This document shows, piece after piece, positions 21,899-33,669 of a stretch of 64,000 nt of DNA. The notes under the pieces were generated by a model. That model saw only the letters and a list, made by a program, of their open reading frames with translations. It did no database searches and had not been told where the DNA came from. Source of the stretch: Peribolospora baueri (taxonomy: Eukaryota > Basidiomycota > Peribolosporomycetes > Peribolosporales > Peribolosporaceae); NCBI GenBank assembly GCA_029717555.1, contig JAMDHS010000030.1, positions 124,001 through 188,000 of the forward strand, in the 5' to 3' direction. The translations under genes and the position numbers were made by a program. The first letter of the stretch is position 1. Each line of letters begins with the position of its first letter.

Positions 21899-24800
21899 AT
21901 GGCCAAGCTTGCCTACCGTCTGCCCCACTTGGGGCCGGAGGGGACCGCCAACTTGGCGTCTCTTCTCCGCCTCATCATCATCATCCTCATTGCCGGCGCT
22001 TCCATCTCTTCTCGACTGTTCGCCGTTATCAGGCACGAGAGTATCATTCACGAGTTGTAAGTATAAACGAATGCTCTGGGTGCCTCAGTGTTCCTGAAGC
22101 CTTATGGTCAGGTAGTGATGACAGCAGTGATGAACGAATGGTTGCGAATGCTATCCTCCACTCCCTTTTCACTCCAGCGACCCGTGGTTCAACTTCCGAG
22201 CCTCGAAGGTGCTCGCCAATGAAGGCTTCTACACCTTTTGGAACTGGTTCGACCCCACGGCATGGTACCCGCTCGGCCGTGCTGCCGGAGGTACCGTCTA
22301 CCCAGGACTGATGGTCACGTCGGGCATCATCTACAATTTCCTCCGCTTCATCAACGTACCCGTCGACATTCGCGACATTTGCGTCCTCCTCGCCCCTGCC
22401 TTCTCCGGCCTCACCGCCTTTGCCACGTTCTTGTTTACCAGGCAGATGAAAGACGCTAGCGCTGGCTTGCTTGCCGCCGCGTTTATCGGTATTGCTCCTG
22501 GTGCGTCCTTGACCGGCCCTAGCAAAACCTAACGATCTCGGTCTGACCTCCTTCTCGTGCTTACCTCCCTGTCATCTCTGTTAGGTTACATTTCCCGTTC
22601 GGTGGCCGGCTCCTACGACAACGAGGCGATTGCCATCTTCCTGCTCATGATCACTTTCTACCTCTGGATCAAGGCCCTCAAGACCGGCTCAGCCGTGTGG
22701 GGTGTCTGGACGGCGCTTTTCTACTTCTACATGGTCGCTGCTTGGGGTGAGGAGGAATGCACGCGCACGGTTGCCACTACCGATCGGTCCCAATGAGGAT
22801 TCAGCTCCTGGCTTACATTTCCTTATTTCTACTTGTCCGCCCACCAGGTGGCTACGTCTTCATCACCAACATGATTCCCTTGCACGCCTTTGTCCTCATC
22901 CTCATGGGCCGCTTCACCTCTCGCCTCTACGTCGCCTATTCTTCCTTCTACGTGGTCGGGACGCTCGCGTCGATGCAGGTCCCCTTCGTCGGTTTCCAGC
23001 CTGTCCGCACCTCGGAACACATGGCCGCACTTGGCGTGTTCGGCCTTATCCAGCTTACCGCTTTCGTCGAGCTTGTTAGGAGCCATGTTAGCAGCAAGCA
23101 GTTCAAGTTGCTCCTCAGGCTGGGCGTCGTGCTCGTCTTCGGTCTCGCCTTTGCCGCCCTTGTCGCGCTCACGTACGGCGGCTACATTGCCCCTTGGACG
23201 GGCCGTTTCTACTCTCTTTGGGACACGGGCTACGCGAAGAAGTGAGTGTTATTTAGCTGATTTCTTCCCCCCCTTTTCTCCATCTCACGGTTTTCTTGTT
23301 TCTTGGCTCTGTGTAGGTACATCCCGATCATCGCCTCCGTCTCGGAGCACCAACCACCAGCATGGCCGGCCTTCTTCTTCGATCTCCAGATGCTCATCTG
23401 GCTTTTCCCAGCGGGCGTCTACATGCTCTTCCGCGAGCTACGCGACGAGCACGTCTTCGTCATAGTCTACGCCGTCTTGGCCAGCTACTTCGCGTCAGTC
23501 ATGGTCCGTCTTATGCTTACTCTTACCCCCGTCGTCTGTGTCGCCGCTGCGGTTGCGATGAGCACGTTGCTCGACACCTACCTCGACCCCCGCGAGCCTG
23601 ATTTGCCCGCTGGCACTTCCGACTCCGTGACCGGCGACAACGCTCACCTTACTGTGCCTAAGGGCGGGGCGAGCAAAGGCAAGAAAGGCTCTTCTACCGG
23701 CAATGGAATGGTCGCCTCGGCCAAGGCCAAGGCGAAGGTGAGCCTCAAGAAGGCGGCCGGCGCGTTCGGAATCTATGGCCTCGACACGCGTCTCTTCGTC
23801 GTCGGCTACTCGACCTTGCTCCTCCTCCTCTTCGTGCTCCACTGCACTTTCGTCACCTCCACTGCGTACTCCTCGCCTTCTGTCGTTCTGGCTAGCCGGC
23901 TCCCCGATGGGAGCCAGAACATCATCGATGACTTCAGAGAGGCCTATTACTGGTTGAGGATGAACACCAAGGAGGACGACAAGGTCATGAGCTGGTGGGA
24001 CTACGGGTATCAGATTGCGGGGATGGCGGATAGGCCCACTTTGGTGGACAACAACACTTGTGAGTCAAGGCGCTGGACGGGGGAGCAGTAGTTCACGCTT
24101 AGGCACTTAAGATTTCTGTCAACATCTCGGTCCTTTTTCGGGCCCTTCTCGTTATCAATCATTCAGGGAACAATACCCACATTGTAAGTTGCATGGGCGG
24201 ACCTTACCATCGCCAGCGTCTTTTGATGGCTCTCACTGGTTGATAGCACTTCTGACTTTATGTAACTATCATTGGTTTTTGTCAGGCGACCGTAGGCAAG
24301 GCTATGTCCTCGCGCGAAGAAGTGGCGTACCCGATTCTGCGCAAGCACGGTGAGTGGGCTTGTTCAACTCTTACCGAGGGCGATGCTCCGGCAGGGGCTC
24401 CGGGCTGCGCTGATAGACCGACACCACCTGGGGTTTTGGCCGCTGTCTAATTTCTTGCAGATGTCAAGTACATCCTTGTCATCTTCGGAGGCCTGATCGG
24501 TTTTAGCGGCGATGATATAAACAAATTCTTGGTGAGTGTTGATGAGTTATTGGAGTGATTCTCTTCCCTTGACTCGGCATCTCATTACGCGTCGGCAGCT
24601 TGCTGATCCATCACCCTCCTGTCTTTCACGACGATATCTGAATTGCAGTGGATGATCAGGATTGCTCAAGGCGTAAGCGCATGATTTCGTCTCCTCGGCC
24701 CGTCCACGTATGCGTACGTGGCTCATAAAGTCTGATTCTAACGACCGCATGCAACTTGGTTTCGCTTCTCTTTTGTGCTCTCCAGATCTGGCCCGATGAG

Positions 24801-25467
24801 GTTGTGGAGAAAGACTTCTTCACCCCTCGTGGCGAGTACCGCGTCGATGATGGTGCGACCGCTACGATGCGCAACTCTTTGCTGTACAAGATGAGCTACT
24901 ATCGGTGAGCCTTCGCGTGCTGATAACCCCCGGAGGCTATCCAGTCCTCGGCCAAGCGCTTGATTTTGGACCCGACCGTTCTTGCTCACACGCCTCCGCG
25001 CTTGGATACCTTCGACTCTCACCCACGTGGCATCGCAGCTTCAATGAGCTCTATGGCGGCCGACCTGCTTTCGACCGAGTACGGCAATCGCAGCTCCCTG
25101 CGGTCGGGCCGACGCTGGACGTGCTGGACGAGGCGTTCACCTCGGAGAACTGGATCGTGCGCATCTATGAGGTCAAGGACGAGGACATTCTCGGCCGGGA
25201 CTTGGCCGGTGCCAACGCTTTTGAGTCTGGTGAGCGCCTGGAAACGTGGACTTTGTTACTGACTTGACTTGACTGGGACGCGGATCTGTGTGAGGGCTGT
25301 GATGGAGAGGACGGAGGAGTTGACCATCGTCGTCATCCACCCGTGCCCTTTTTCCCCTCTCCTTCCTCGCATCCGCTCTTGTCGTCCCATCGTCCACCTC
25401 CACAGGGAAGAGGCGGAAGAAGCGAGTGCCGAAAGCACGTGCCGGGGCGAAGAGGAAGGGCAACTGA
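21899..25467 (+). CDS. STT3: Oligosaccharyltransferase catalytic subunit Stt3
   Basis: Twelve exons encode a protein of roughly 750 residues that transfers the lipid-linked glycan to Asn in the ER lumen. It starts [15 protein letters not shown]. Visible family marks are the first lumenal acidic motif ([12 protein letters not shown]), many membrane helices, a second lumenal [16 protein letters not shown] block, and the catalytic WWDYGYQ followed by VDNNTWNNTHIATVGKAM. The C-terminal lumenal domain ends in [22 protein letters not shown] last exon (25406-25467) adds a very basic tail ([20 protein letters not shown]). If that last donor is not used, the frame stops at 25267 instead. Two exons are very short: 24167-24183 (17 bases, encoding the NNTHI sequon) and 24649-24672 (24 bases). 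Confidence 0.95.
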
Positions 25468-26634
25468 ACTCGGCTGGGCTGGGCTGAACCGAGCCGTGCC
25501 GTGCCGAGATGAGACGAGACGAGTCGCTCGGAGTCGAGCAGCTGTACATCCATGCTCGAACACGCGTGAACCCAAAATGATGTGCCGTGCGGTGCGGTGC
25601 GGAAAAGAGAGCTCTGCGCTCGGCCAAAAAGAAAGAAAGAGAAAAAGAAAGAGAGAGACGAAAAGAAAGAGATGACGCCGGCTTAGGTTGCGTTTCTGTC
25701 GTGTTCCGATGCGAGAGCGAGGGGAGCATACCATCCGAGATCCCTCTCTCGTTCGTTCCTTCGTTCCTTCGTTCGTTCCTTTCATTTCGCGGCCTGGTTT
25801 AACTACTTACTGACTTGTGTACGAACGCACGGACGGGCGGACTGACGTACGGACGACGGGTGGTGGAGGGGAGAGAGAGAGAGATGGGGTGGAATGGGAT
25901 GGGATGAGATGGGATGGGATGGGATTGGATGGGGTGAGAGCGGTTGGGGTGGGTAGAGAGAGGTACACGATTGAGAGCGGACGGACGGACGGACGGACGG
26001 ACGGACGGACAGGCGGACGGGCGGATGGACGGACGGACGGACGCTGGGCGGTTGAGCGAGGTACACGATTGGAATATGGGGAAGAAGAAGGAAGGCGAGC
26101 GGGATGGCGAACGACGGACAGCGGACGGCGGACGAAAGGGGATGGAGGAACAAGAAGAAAAAGGGAAAAAAACCGAGCGACGGACGAAATGGAGGCGAGA
26201 GGGGCTCGGCTGGCTGAAGCGGCTAGGACGAAGGAAAGGCGGTCGAAGGAAAAAAAGGAAAAGCGACGGGCGAGGCGAGGCAAAAGAAAAAAGCCTGCAG
26301 GTGGACCCTCGCGTGTGAAGGGCGAACTGCCGGGGAAGGTCGGAAGGTCGAAAAAACGAGGTGGAGGATGGGTAGACGGTGGGAAAGAATAACGCAAGTG
26401 GCCGTGCTGTTCCGAACGTGTGCGTTGTCGCGGACGGCGCGTTGGACGTGAACGAGCGAGTAGGGTAGGTCAAGTCGTTGATTCATGGATGGAGGCCTGG
26501 CCTGTGGCGCGAGGGCATGGTTCGTGGAGGCGCGGGACGAGACGGGAGGGCGCGGGGAGGGTCCGAGCGGAGACGATCGCTGGCACTCACTTCCCCCCGC
26601 CCCGGCACGCTTGAAGCGGAGAAGGATACTAGAA
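25468..26634. repeat. Convergent intergenic region rich in microsatellites
   Basis: The gap between the 3' ends of STT3 and CDC55 is strongly purine-biased on the plus strand. It carries AGAAA runs (about 25625-25672), GGGAT repeats (25883-25934), a GGAC tetranucleotide array (25977-26042) and a duplicated AGGTACACGATTG word. The open frames on both strands are products of the repeats, not genes. Confidence 0.75.
25977..26042. repeat. (GGAC)n tetranucleotide array
   Basis: A run of GGAC units with a few GGCG/GGAT interruptions lies in the STT3-CDC55 gap. Confidence 0.9.
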
Positions 26635-28735
26635 TTATGGATGTACGGAGGAGAACTGTAGGAAAAGAGGGTGACACGGGACGGACTAGTCAGTCGTGGC
26701 CGGAAATTATGACTTGTGACGGGAGAGCCGACTGGAAGGCTCACGATGAAGAGGTTGTTCGTCGCGGCGATAGCGGTCGTGTTCTCCTTCGGATGCCATG
26801 ATGCGTGCAAAATCTTTTTGTTAAAACTGCGCGAGGGAGGAAGGGCGAAGGACAGAGGGGAAAGCTGAAATCAGTGGCTGCACGAACCCCTCCACGTGGC
26901 TTAGCTCCGTCGGCTGGGCTCGAGCAACAGACGGAGGACTCACTCTAAGTTGTCCACGTTTACCTCCTTCACGCCCGGGCCAAGTATGCCACCTGGCTTG
27001 CCGTTCTTGCCTTTGGCACCGGCCATCTTCTTCGCCTTGAAGGCCGACTTGTCGGCCTGCAGGACGATCTCGGAGGACGCCTCAGGGGAGGTGGGGTAGA
27101 TGGAGAAGTAATTGCCGTAGGAACCGGTGAGAACGCCGCTGGGGGAGAGGAGAGAGGACTGGTCAGAAAAAAAGGGTCGCGCAAGCATTCCAAGACCGCG
27201 AAGCCGACTCACGACCCGTCGCCGCTCCAGCAAGCCTCGAATTTGTCAAAGATGTTATCGCTCTCGTACAGATCGCAAAGCTTGGGGCGCAAATGATCGT
27301 GAATGTAGATCGTCTTCAAAGGTCGATTCTCCATGTTCACGTCCCAGATCTTGAGGGTAAGATAGTCGCGGGAGAGGATGTACCGGCCGTCGCGGGAGAA
27401 CTTGACGTCGGAAATGGAGGAGATGATCTCGGAGAAGAAGGACTTGTTCGACGGGTCTTCTTCTTCTTCGAACACTGGGGGGAGCAGCGAAGAGGGTGAA
27501 GGTGACGGTGGAGGCATCCGAAAGAGCGCAAGTCAGCGTGCAAGTGCAAGCGCGGCCAAGACGTGCGGGGTGGAGAAGGGATGGGAAAGCACTCACTCTT
27601 GGCGTGCTGGTCGCACAAGGCAGAGTCGCGCATGTCGGCAAGCTTGATGGTGCCCTTGCTGGAGGAATAGACGAACTGGTTGCAGTGGATGGGATGAAAC
27701 TCGGCGGCGGTGATGACCTCTGTCAGCTCCTCCATGTTGACGGGCTTGATGTCGACGATGTCTGTTAGCGGGACAGGCGAAAAGATGGCTCAACACGGAA
27801 ATGGAAGATGAAAAGGAAAACGGAAGGAAGGATGGCATGCGTGTCGCGATTCGAAACGCACTGAAGCTCTGGTCGTGAATGTTCAAGTTCCAGAGGTTGA
27901 TCCTCAAGTCGTCGGCGGAGATGTACGTCTCCTGGTCCGAGTTTACGCTGATCGAGTTGATGTGGTAGGCGTGAGCGTTGGCGTACACCTTGCGGGGCAC
28001 GGCGGCGACGATGGTGTCGTGATGGGTCATTCGCGGTAAACGCAGACCGTTGACGCCTGCGAGCGTCGGATGGAGGGCGGAAGGCTGCTGGCGGAAGCCG
28101 TCGGAAAGGTTGTTCTCCGACACCACCTTGAGCGACTTTTCGAACACCTTCCATAGCTTGATCGTTTTGTCTGCCGGAGAGAGGGTTGCGAAAGAGCGGG
28201 CGGTCAGTCGGACAGCGCGGAGGGGTGCCGGTGCGCTAGGGACACAAGCGGGCGCGGGCGGGTCGACGTGATCGTGGAAAGAGCTGGCTGCTAAGCTCAC
28301 CATTGGTGCTGAGCAAGAAATGAGCTGCGTTCTGACGCTTGAGCCACCGGATCTTGTTGATCTTCTCCTCGATCTCGAGCGATTTGAGGTAGTCAAATTC
28401 CGGCTCGTGGGACTGGAACTCGGTGTGGAACTTGTACTCGCAACCCTTTTTCTGTCGTGGACGAAGGGGGGAGAGGGGGGTTAAGAGAGAACGCGAGGAG
28501 GAGGACAAGCTGAGAAGGGGCGGGGGGAAGGCGAAGGAAGGGGTCGACTCACGGACTCGTTTCGCTCGAAGAGGACGACTCGACCGCCCTTGTCTCCTGT
28601 CGCGAGGTAGTCGCCGGTGTGGTCGAACTCGACGGTGGAGATGATGTCGGCTTCGGTGATGTCGTCCACCTCGCCCTTGTCGCCGAAGCATTGCGCGAAC
28701 CTCCAGCCGCCCGAGGCGTCTCCGTCTCGTTCCAT
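26635..28735 (-). CDS. CDC55: PP2A regulatory subunit B55 (Cdc55/PR55)
   Basis: A multi-exon gene encodes the WD40-propeller B subunit that targets protein phosphatase 2A to substrates in mitotic exit, the spindle checkpoint and morphogenesis. It starts in the first exon with [20 protein letters not shown]. Family blocks follow in order: [111 protein letters not shown] and [10 protein letters not shown]. The C-terminal exons give [20 protein letters not shown] and end NNLFIFSSVHP. The last exon (stop at 26635-26637) encodes only six residues, joined at ATC|GTGAGC. B55 identity is certain; the final exon is well supported by the NNLxIF family ending. Confidence 0.95.
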
Positions 28736-29505
28736 CGTCGTTGTGATGGAGGAGAGGAGGAGAGGAGGAGGAGAGGAGAGCGTCGGCGCGGACGGAAGGA
28801 TGGAGGCGGTGAAGAGGCGAGGATGAAGGGGGTTCGCCGGCGGCAGACGAGGGGGATGATGAGGGGGACGAGGGCGATGAGGACGAGGAGGACGGTGACG
28901 AGGATGGTGTTGGTGACGATGACCGCCTGATGATGGACGCTGAGCTGAGCTGAGCTGACGATTGATCGCTTGCTTGCTTGCGACTCCGTTCGATGGTCGA
29001 CGACTCCGCTCGCGACTCGCTCGCCCTCTGATTGCCGCCCAGCGTCAGTCGGCAGACCCGCTCGCCTGCGAGGCTGGCATGCGTCGCCCCGCCCATCCCC
29101 GCCCATCCCCGCCCATCCCCGCAATCACGTGCGTCCAGACTCCCGATTGCAGCTGCGGCGGTAGCTGCGGCAACATCAATGAGGGCCATATGCAACCACG
29201 TGCGCGCTGCGGCGGACGCAGGCTCACTCACGCTCGCGTGCTCATCCCCTTTGCCTTCTCCGCCGGCGGATGTGCGCTTCCGCGGAGCAGGCCGGCTGCT
29301 GCGGCGCGAGGAGGACGACTTCCTGGCCGACCTGGACCTGAGCAGAGGACGGCGAGCAAGGTGAGCTGGGTCGGTGGAATAAAATAAAAAGCGAGCTTCT
29401 CCATCTGCTTCCTCCCTCTTCGCCCCCTCCTCTTCCCCCTTCATCCTCCTCTCCAGCCGTCATCCCACCCCCCCGCTCCTTCCATCTCCCCTCTCAGCCG
29501 CCGCC
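28736..29505. promoter_or_regulatory. Divergent promoter CDC55 / ERG13
   Basis: The 770 bases between the two starts hold three tandem copies of GCCCATCCCC (29091-29120), two CACGTG E-boxes (29126-29131 and 29197-29202), an AGCTG repeat (about 28938-28958), and a C/T-rich leader before ERG13. CACGTG is bound by bHLH factors. In fungi that class includes SREBP-type regulators of sterol genes, so control of ERG13 through these boxes is plausible but inferred. Confidence 0.55.
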
Positions 29506-31679
29506 ATGTCTTTCCCTCGCCCCCAGAACGTCGGCATCAAGGCCATTGAGGTCTACTTCCCCAAGAGGGTGCGCATTGCCTCCCCGCTTCCTTCCTTGCT
29601 CCACCGAGCGCTCGATCGTCGTGCGAGAGAGACGAGACGGCAGAAGATATAGATAGACGCCTCGCCAGGTCCCGCTCCTGCTGCTCTGGCCTTCGCTCCA
29701 GCTTTGCCCCCGCTCATTTATGCGTTTTTTTCGACGCCGCCCCCACAGTGTATCTCCGAGGAGGACCTCGAAGAGTTTGACGGCGCAGCCAAGGGCAAGT
29801 ACACCATCGGCTTCGGCCAGAAGTACATGGCTTTCACCGATGACCGCGAGGACATCCACTCCTTCTTGCTCACCGGTGAGTCCATGCGAGCGAGTGAGCG
29901 AGGCGCGCCTCGTCTCCAGCCTGCTCCCAAGGATCGGAGAAAGAAGGGACAAACAGGAGCCGAGGCTAGAGTGTCTTTTCGTTTCGCTTCTCCTCGGCCT
30001 CTTCGATTTTGGTTTACACCACGGTCGCTGCTGACTTGCCCCCTCGCTTCTCTCGCAGCGGTCTCCTCCCTGATGGAGAAGTACAACATCGACCCCAAGT
30101 CGATCGGCCGCCTGGACGTCGGCACGGAGACGATCATCGACAAGTCCAAGTCCGCCAAGACGGTGCTGATGAACCTCTTCGCCCCTCATGGCAACACGGA
30201 CATCGAGGGCATCGACTCGAAGAACGCGTGCTACGGAGGCACTGCCGCCCTCTTCAACGCCGTCAACTGGGTTGAGAGCTCCAGCTGGGACGGTCGCGAT
30301 GCTATTGTCGTCGGCGGTGACATCGCCATCTACGCCGAGGGCTCCGCCAGGCCCGTTGGTGGCGCCGGCGCCGTCGCCATGCTCATCGGCCCCAACGCTC
30401 CCCTTGTGCTCGAGCGTGAGTGCGCGTTCAACGCCTTCATGTTACCGATTCGTTTTCCATCTAACCCCCAAACTTTGTCGCCTTGAATCCTTCTTTTTCC
30501 CTCAGCCGTTCACGGCACGCACATGGCCAACTCTTGGGACTTTGTGAGCTTTAGTCTGCCAACCTTTCCCTTTTTTCGTTTTTATTCATTTTTTGTCTCC
30601 GATCGCCACTGACTGGAATGCATTGTTATTACTCCTTACAGTACAAGCCCGATCTGTCCTCCGAGTACCCCCAGGTGGACGGTCCAGAGACGATCCTCAC
30701 CTACCTCGGCTCCGTGGACGCAACGTGGGACGCCTACCGGACAAAGACCGTCAGGCGCAACGCTGCTGGCCTCGCCAACGGCTCGACTACCAATGGTCAC
30801 CAGACCAATGGCTCTTCTGAGGCGAAGGACGAGAAGGCGAAGGTCAAGGCCTCCGACTTCGATCACGTCCTCTTCCACAGTCCCTACGGCAAGCTCGTCC
30901 AGAAGGGCTACGCTCGTCTCGTGAGTCCGCAGCGGGAGATCTCACCTAGATAGAACAGAAAAGAGGTCTACTCGAAAATCCTAACTCGTCCTCTTCTTGT
31001 CGCCGCAATTCTTTTTTTTGACTTGCGCAGCTCTACAACGACTTCCTCTCTGACCCAACGAACCCGGCCTACGCCAACATCGATCCCTCTTTCGCCTCTC
31101 TCCCGCGATTGAAGACGATCACCAACAAGGACGTCGAGAAGGCTTTCATGGCTTTGTCCAAGTCCAGCTACCCTACCGTCGTCGAGCCGAGCGCCGACTG
31201 CGTTCGGAGGTGCGGCAACATGTACACCGCATCCGTTTGGGGCGCTCTCGCTAGCCTCCTCTCCAACATGGGCCAAGACCTCGTCAACAAGCGCGTGGGC
31301 GTCTTCTCCTTCGGCTCCGGTCTCGCCGCCTCCTTCTTCTCCATCAAGGTCGTCTCCTCGCCCGTGGAGATGGTCGAGAAGATGCAGCTCAAGCAGCGCC
31401 TCGACGCCATGCAGGTCGTGCCGTGCCAGACTTACGTCGAGTCGCTCAAGGTGAGTTTAGCCTCAAGGTCTCGTCCATCGCCGGCGAGTCTAGTCCGTGC
31501 CCTTTTTACTGACGTCCTTGTCTCGTGCTTCGCGCTCGCAGCTCCGCGAGGATAACCACAACGCGATCAACTACGTGCCCTCTGGTTCTCTCGACCACCT
31601 TTGGCCTGGCACCTACTACCTCGAGAAGATCGACCACATGTTCCGCCGCACTTACGGCCGTACCCCCGCGTCTGCTTAG
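29506..31679 (+). CDS. ERG13: Hydroxymethylglutaryl-CoA synthase
   Basis: The protein condenses acetyl-CoA with acetoacetyl-CoA to HMG-CoA, the step before HMG-CoA reductase in the mevalonate/sterol and carotenoid pathway; it acts in the cytosol. Exon 1 encodes [20 protein letters not shown]. Family blocks follow: [32 protein letters not shown] with the catalytic Glu; [16 protein letters not shown] with the nucleophilic Cys; [20 protein letters not shown]; and [20 protein letters not shown] with the catalytic His. Late blocks are [23 protein letters not shown] and [15 protein letters not shown]; the C-terminus is YGRTPASA. There are seven or so exons with GTGAGT-type donors except the first (AGG|GTGCGC). 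An Asn/Gly/Thr-rich insert (about 30770-30815) lies in a loop. Confidence 0.96.
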
Positions 31680-31900
31680 GTTCTCGATCGGTCGGATTCC
31701 CCGTATGCGCGGCGTCGCAAATCGTCCAACTCGTCTCTGCCTTCTAGCTCTTCGCCCTTATCTTGCCGCCCCCAGTCAACTTTCTCTCCTCTCTCGTCGC
31801 GCCGTGGCGATCCACGCTGTCGCCAAACATCGTATGTAGATGACCCAACCTGCGCTGTCGAGTCCGTCTCCTAGCTGCTCGTCGTCTCCCACCGCCTCTG

Positions 31901-31941
<41 letters not shown>

Positions 31942-31996
31942 CCTCGTTTGGCTCGGTCCTAAAAGCGATGGAACGGCGGCAGCTCACACGACGACA
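31680..31996. other. Gap between ERG13 and the truncated membrane-protein copy
   Basis: It holds the ERG13 3' UTR and a C8-T33 homopolymer (31901-31941). No upstream exons for the downstream gene copy can be found here. Confidence 0.6.
31909..31941. repeat. T33 homopolymer preceded by C8
   Basis: Thirty-three consecutive T residues follow eight C residues just upstream of the truncated gene copy. This is the longest homopolymer in the window. Confidence 0.9.
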
Positions 31997-33669
31997 ATGG
32001 CGCCATTTTTTTTTCTTTTGTTTCAGTTCTACGTTCCCTCGTGCGGCTACCTCATTTCCGTCCTCTACGGTCAGTTGCACAAACACGACGACACCGAGAT
32101 CTGGGTGTATCCTCAGCCGGGTGAACGTTCCACGACGGACGACGTCACCCCAGTGTCGCCCTTGCGCGAGGAGGAATCGAACGAACGCCGAGCGACGTCC
32201 TTCTTTCCGAAAACCCGCAAAGTACATCGAATGAGCGTGAGCACCGGTGCTGCTGCGCCTGCGCCATCAAGGCACCCGGCGCCTAACAGCGGCCGACAGC
32301 GACACCTTCGCAAAGTGCTCGTCACCCTGAGCGTCCAGTCGAGCGCCATCGCCCTCGCCGCCGCCGGCTTCTTGTCCGTCGCCGCCCAGGTGGCCACAGA
32401 GGCCTATCAGCTGTCCATGGAGAACAAAGTGGGACTCGTGTACGAGAGTTGTAACCTCGAGGCGGCATGGTTAACGCTGATGTGAGTCACTCGGTCACCA
32501 AGCGTTGGCCCAGCCTGGCCGGCGGTATGGTATTGGGCGGGCCGTCTGACTGACTCTGCTTTATTATTATTATTTGTTCATTCACCAGCTTTGGCAGTCT
32601 TGCTTTTGGCGCTGTGGTCACCCGAACCTTCGAGTCTGCGCCTCCGGCTCCAAACTCAACCAAGTCCACGAGCCGCTCCGGTGGCACCGCGGGCGTAGGC
32701 GTCATGTCGGCCGACCGACAGCGACAGTCGAGGACTTCTCTCTCCAACTTTTTCGTCCGTCCGCGAAACGTCTCAGACCCGCATGCTTGGCAAGCGCTGG
32801 AGGACGTTCGGAGACCGGACGCAGATGAGGTTGAAGGGGCTGAGTCAGGGTTAGGAGAATGCAAGCGATTCGCCCAGCCAGACGACGATGACGCTGTCGT
32901 GCTTCCGAAAGATGCGGGCGGGATCGGTTCGTACCAGCTGGAGGATCGGCAGGTGGTCATGGGGTCCCCCGTTCTGTACCCTTCCCCTTTCGGGCCGGTA
33001 GAGTCCCATCGGTCCATCTCGCCGCGCTCGCCTCCGCTTCAGCAGGTCCGTGTGCAGCGGAGGTCCACTCCGTCGGCCCATTCTCTCGCCGCGCTCTCCG
33101 GTTCTTCCGCTCACAACTCTTTTGCTGGGCCGAGCATGAGCGCGGGAGGAGGAGGGATGGTGATGGCTCGGGCGGGCTCGCCGCCGATGGAACCCATCGA
33201 CGAGTCCGAAGGCACGAGAGGCGCCTCTCCCACCGTCGTCGTGGACGTACAACAAGAGTCGGTCGGGGTCGGGTACGACGACAACGCGCTCGCCGTTCCG
33301 AGAGCGCTCGGCGGGGACGACGTGGACGAGCAGCTGGACGGCCTCAACGAGGAAGAGCTGTCGGTGCGAGCGGTGCGCGCTCTGGCAGGCCTTCCGCCGT
33401 CTCCGACGACGCCGGCGTCGGTCAAGTCGGCCGTCACCCAGGCGTCGAGCTCGGGACTGTCTCATGTCTGGCGACCTCCGGTCGAGTGGGATCGACACAA
33501 TCCGCTCGACGCTGGACCGGTCGTCACCACGCCGTTGCAGCCTCCTCCGCGCCGCCATACGCGCTCGACGAGGGGCGACAAGAGGACCGGTTCTGCAGGG
33601 TCAGGGTCTGGTTCTGGTTCTGGATCAGGATCTGGTTCTGGCCACGGCTCTGGCTCCGGCCCGAGGTGA
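31997..33669 (+). CDS. 5'-truncated paralogue of the neighbouring multi-pass membrane protein
   Basis: Two exons (to 32481, then 32589-33669) encode the C-terminal part of the same family as the gene at 35656-38823. Shared blocks include RKVL(V/I), Q(V/S)xxEAYQ-like helix ends, CNLEAAWLTL / ANLSAAWLII and VVTRTFES / IVSRTFEV. Both exon starts correspond exactly to intron positions of the full gene (TTC TAC at 32027, phase 0; then phase 2). Everything upstream of 32027 in the family is missing. An ATG at 31997, in good context (A at -3, G at +4), lies in frame within what would be intron and acceptor sequence. It opens a 521-residue frame beginning MAPFFFLLFQFYVPS. About three membrane helices remain, then a long Ser/Pro-rich tail ending in a Gly-Ser repeat. 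It is either a relic or a new shorter gene; the open frame argues against recent decay. Confidence 0.6.

Noticed and set aside
25799-26473. Long open frames on both strands (224 and 191 residues)
   Set aside because: They are generated by tetranucleotide and pentanucleotide repeats (SxRPS / RTDG repeats).
31909-31941. Poly(A) tail of a retrogene
   Set aside because: The adjacent gene copy retains introns, so it did not arise by reverse transcription, and nothing recognisable lies on the other side of the tract.
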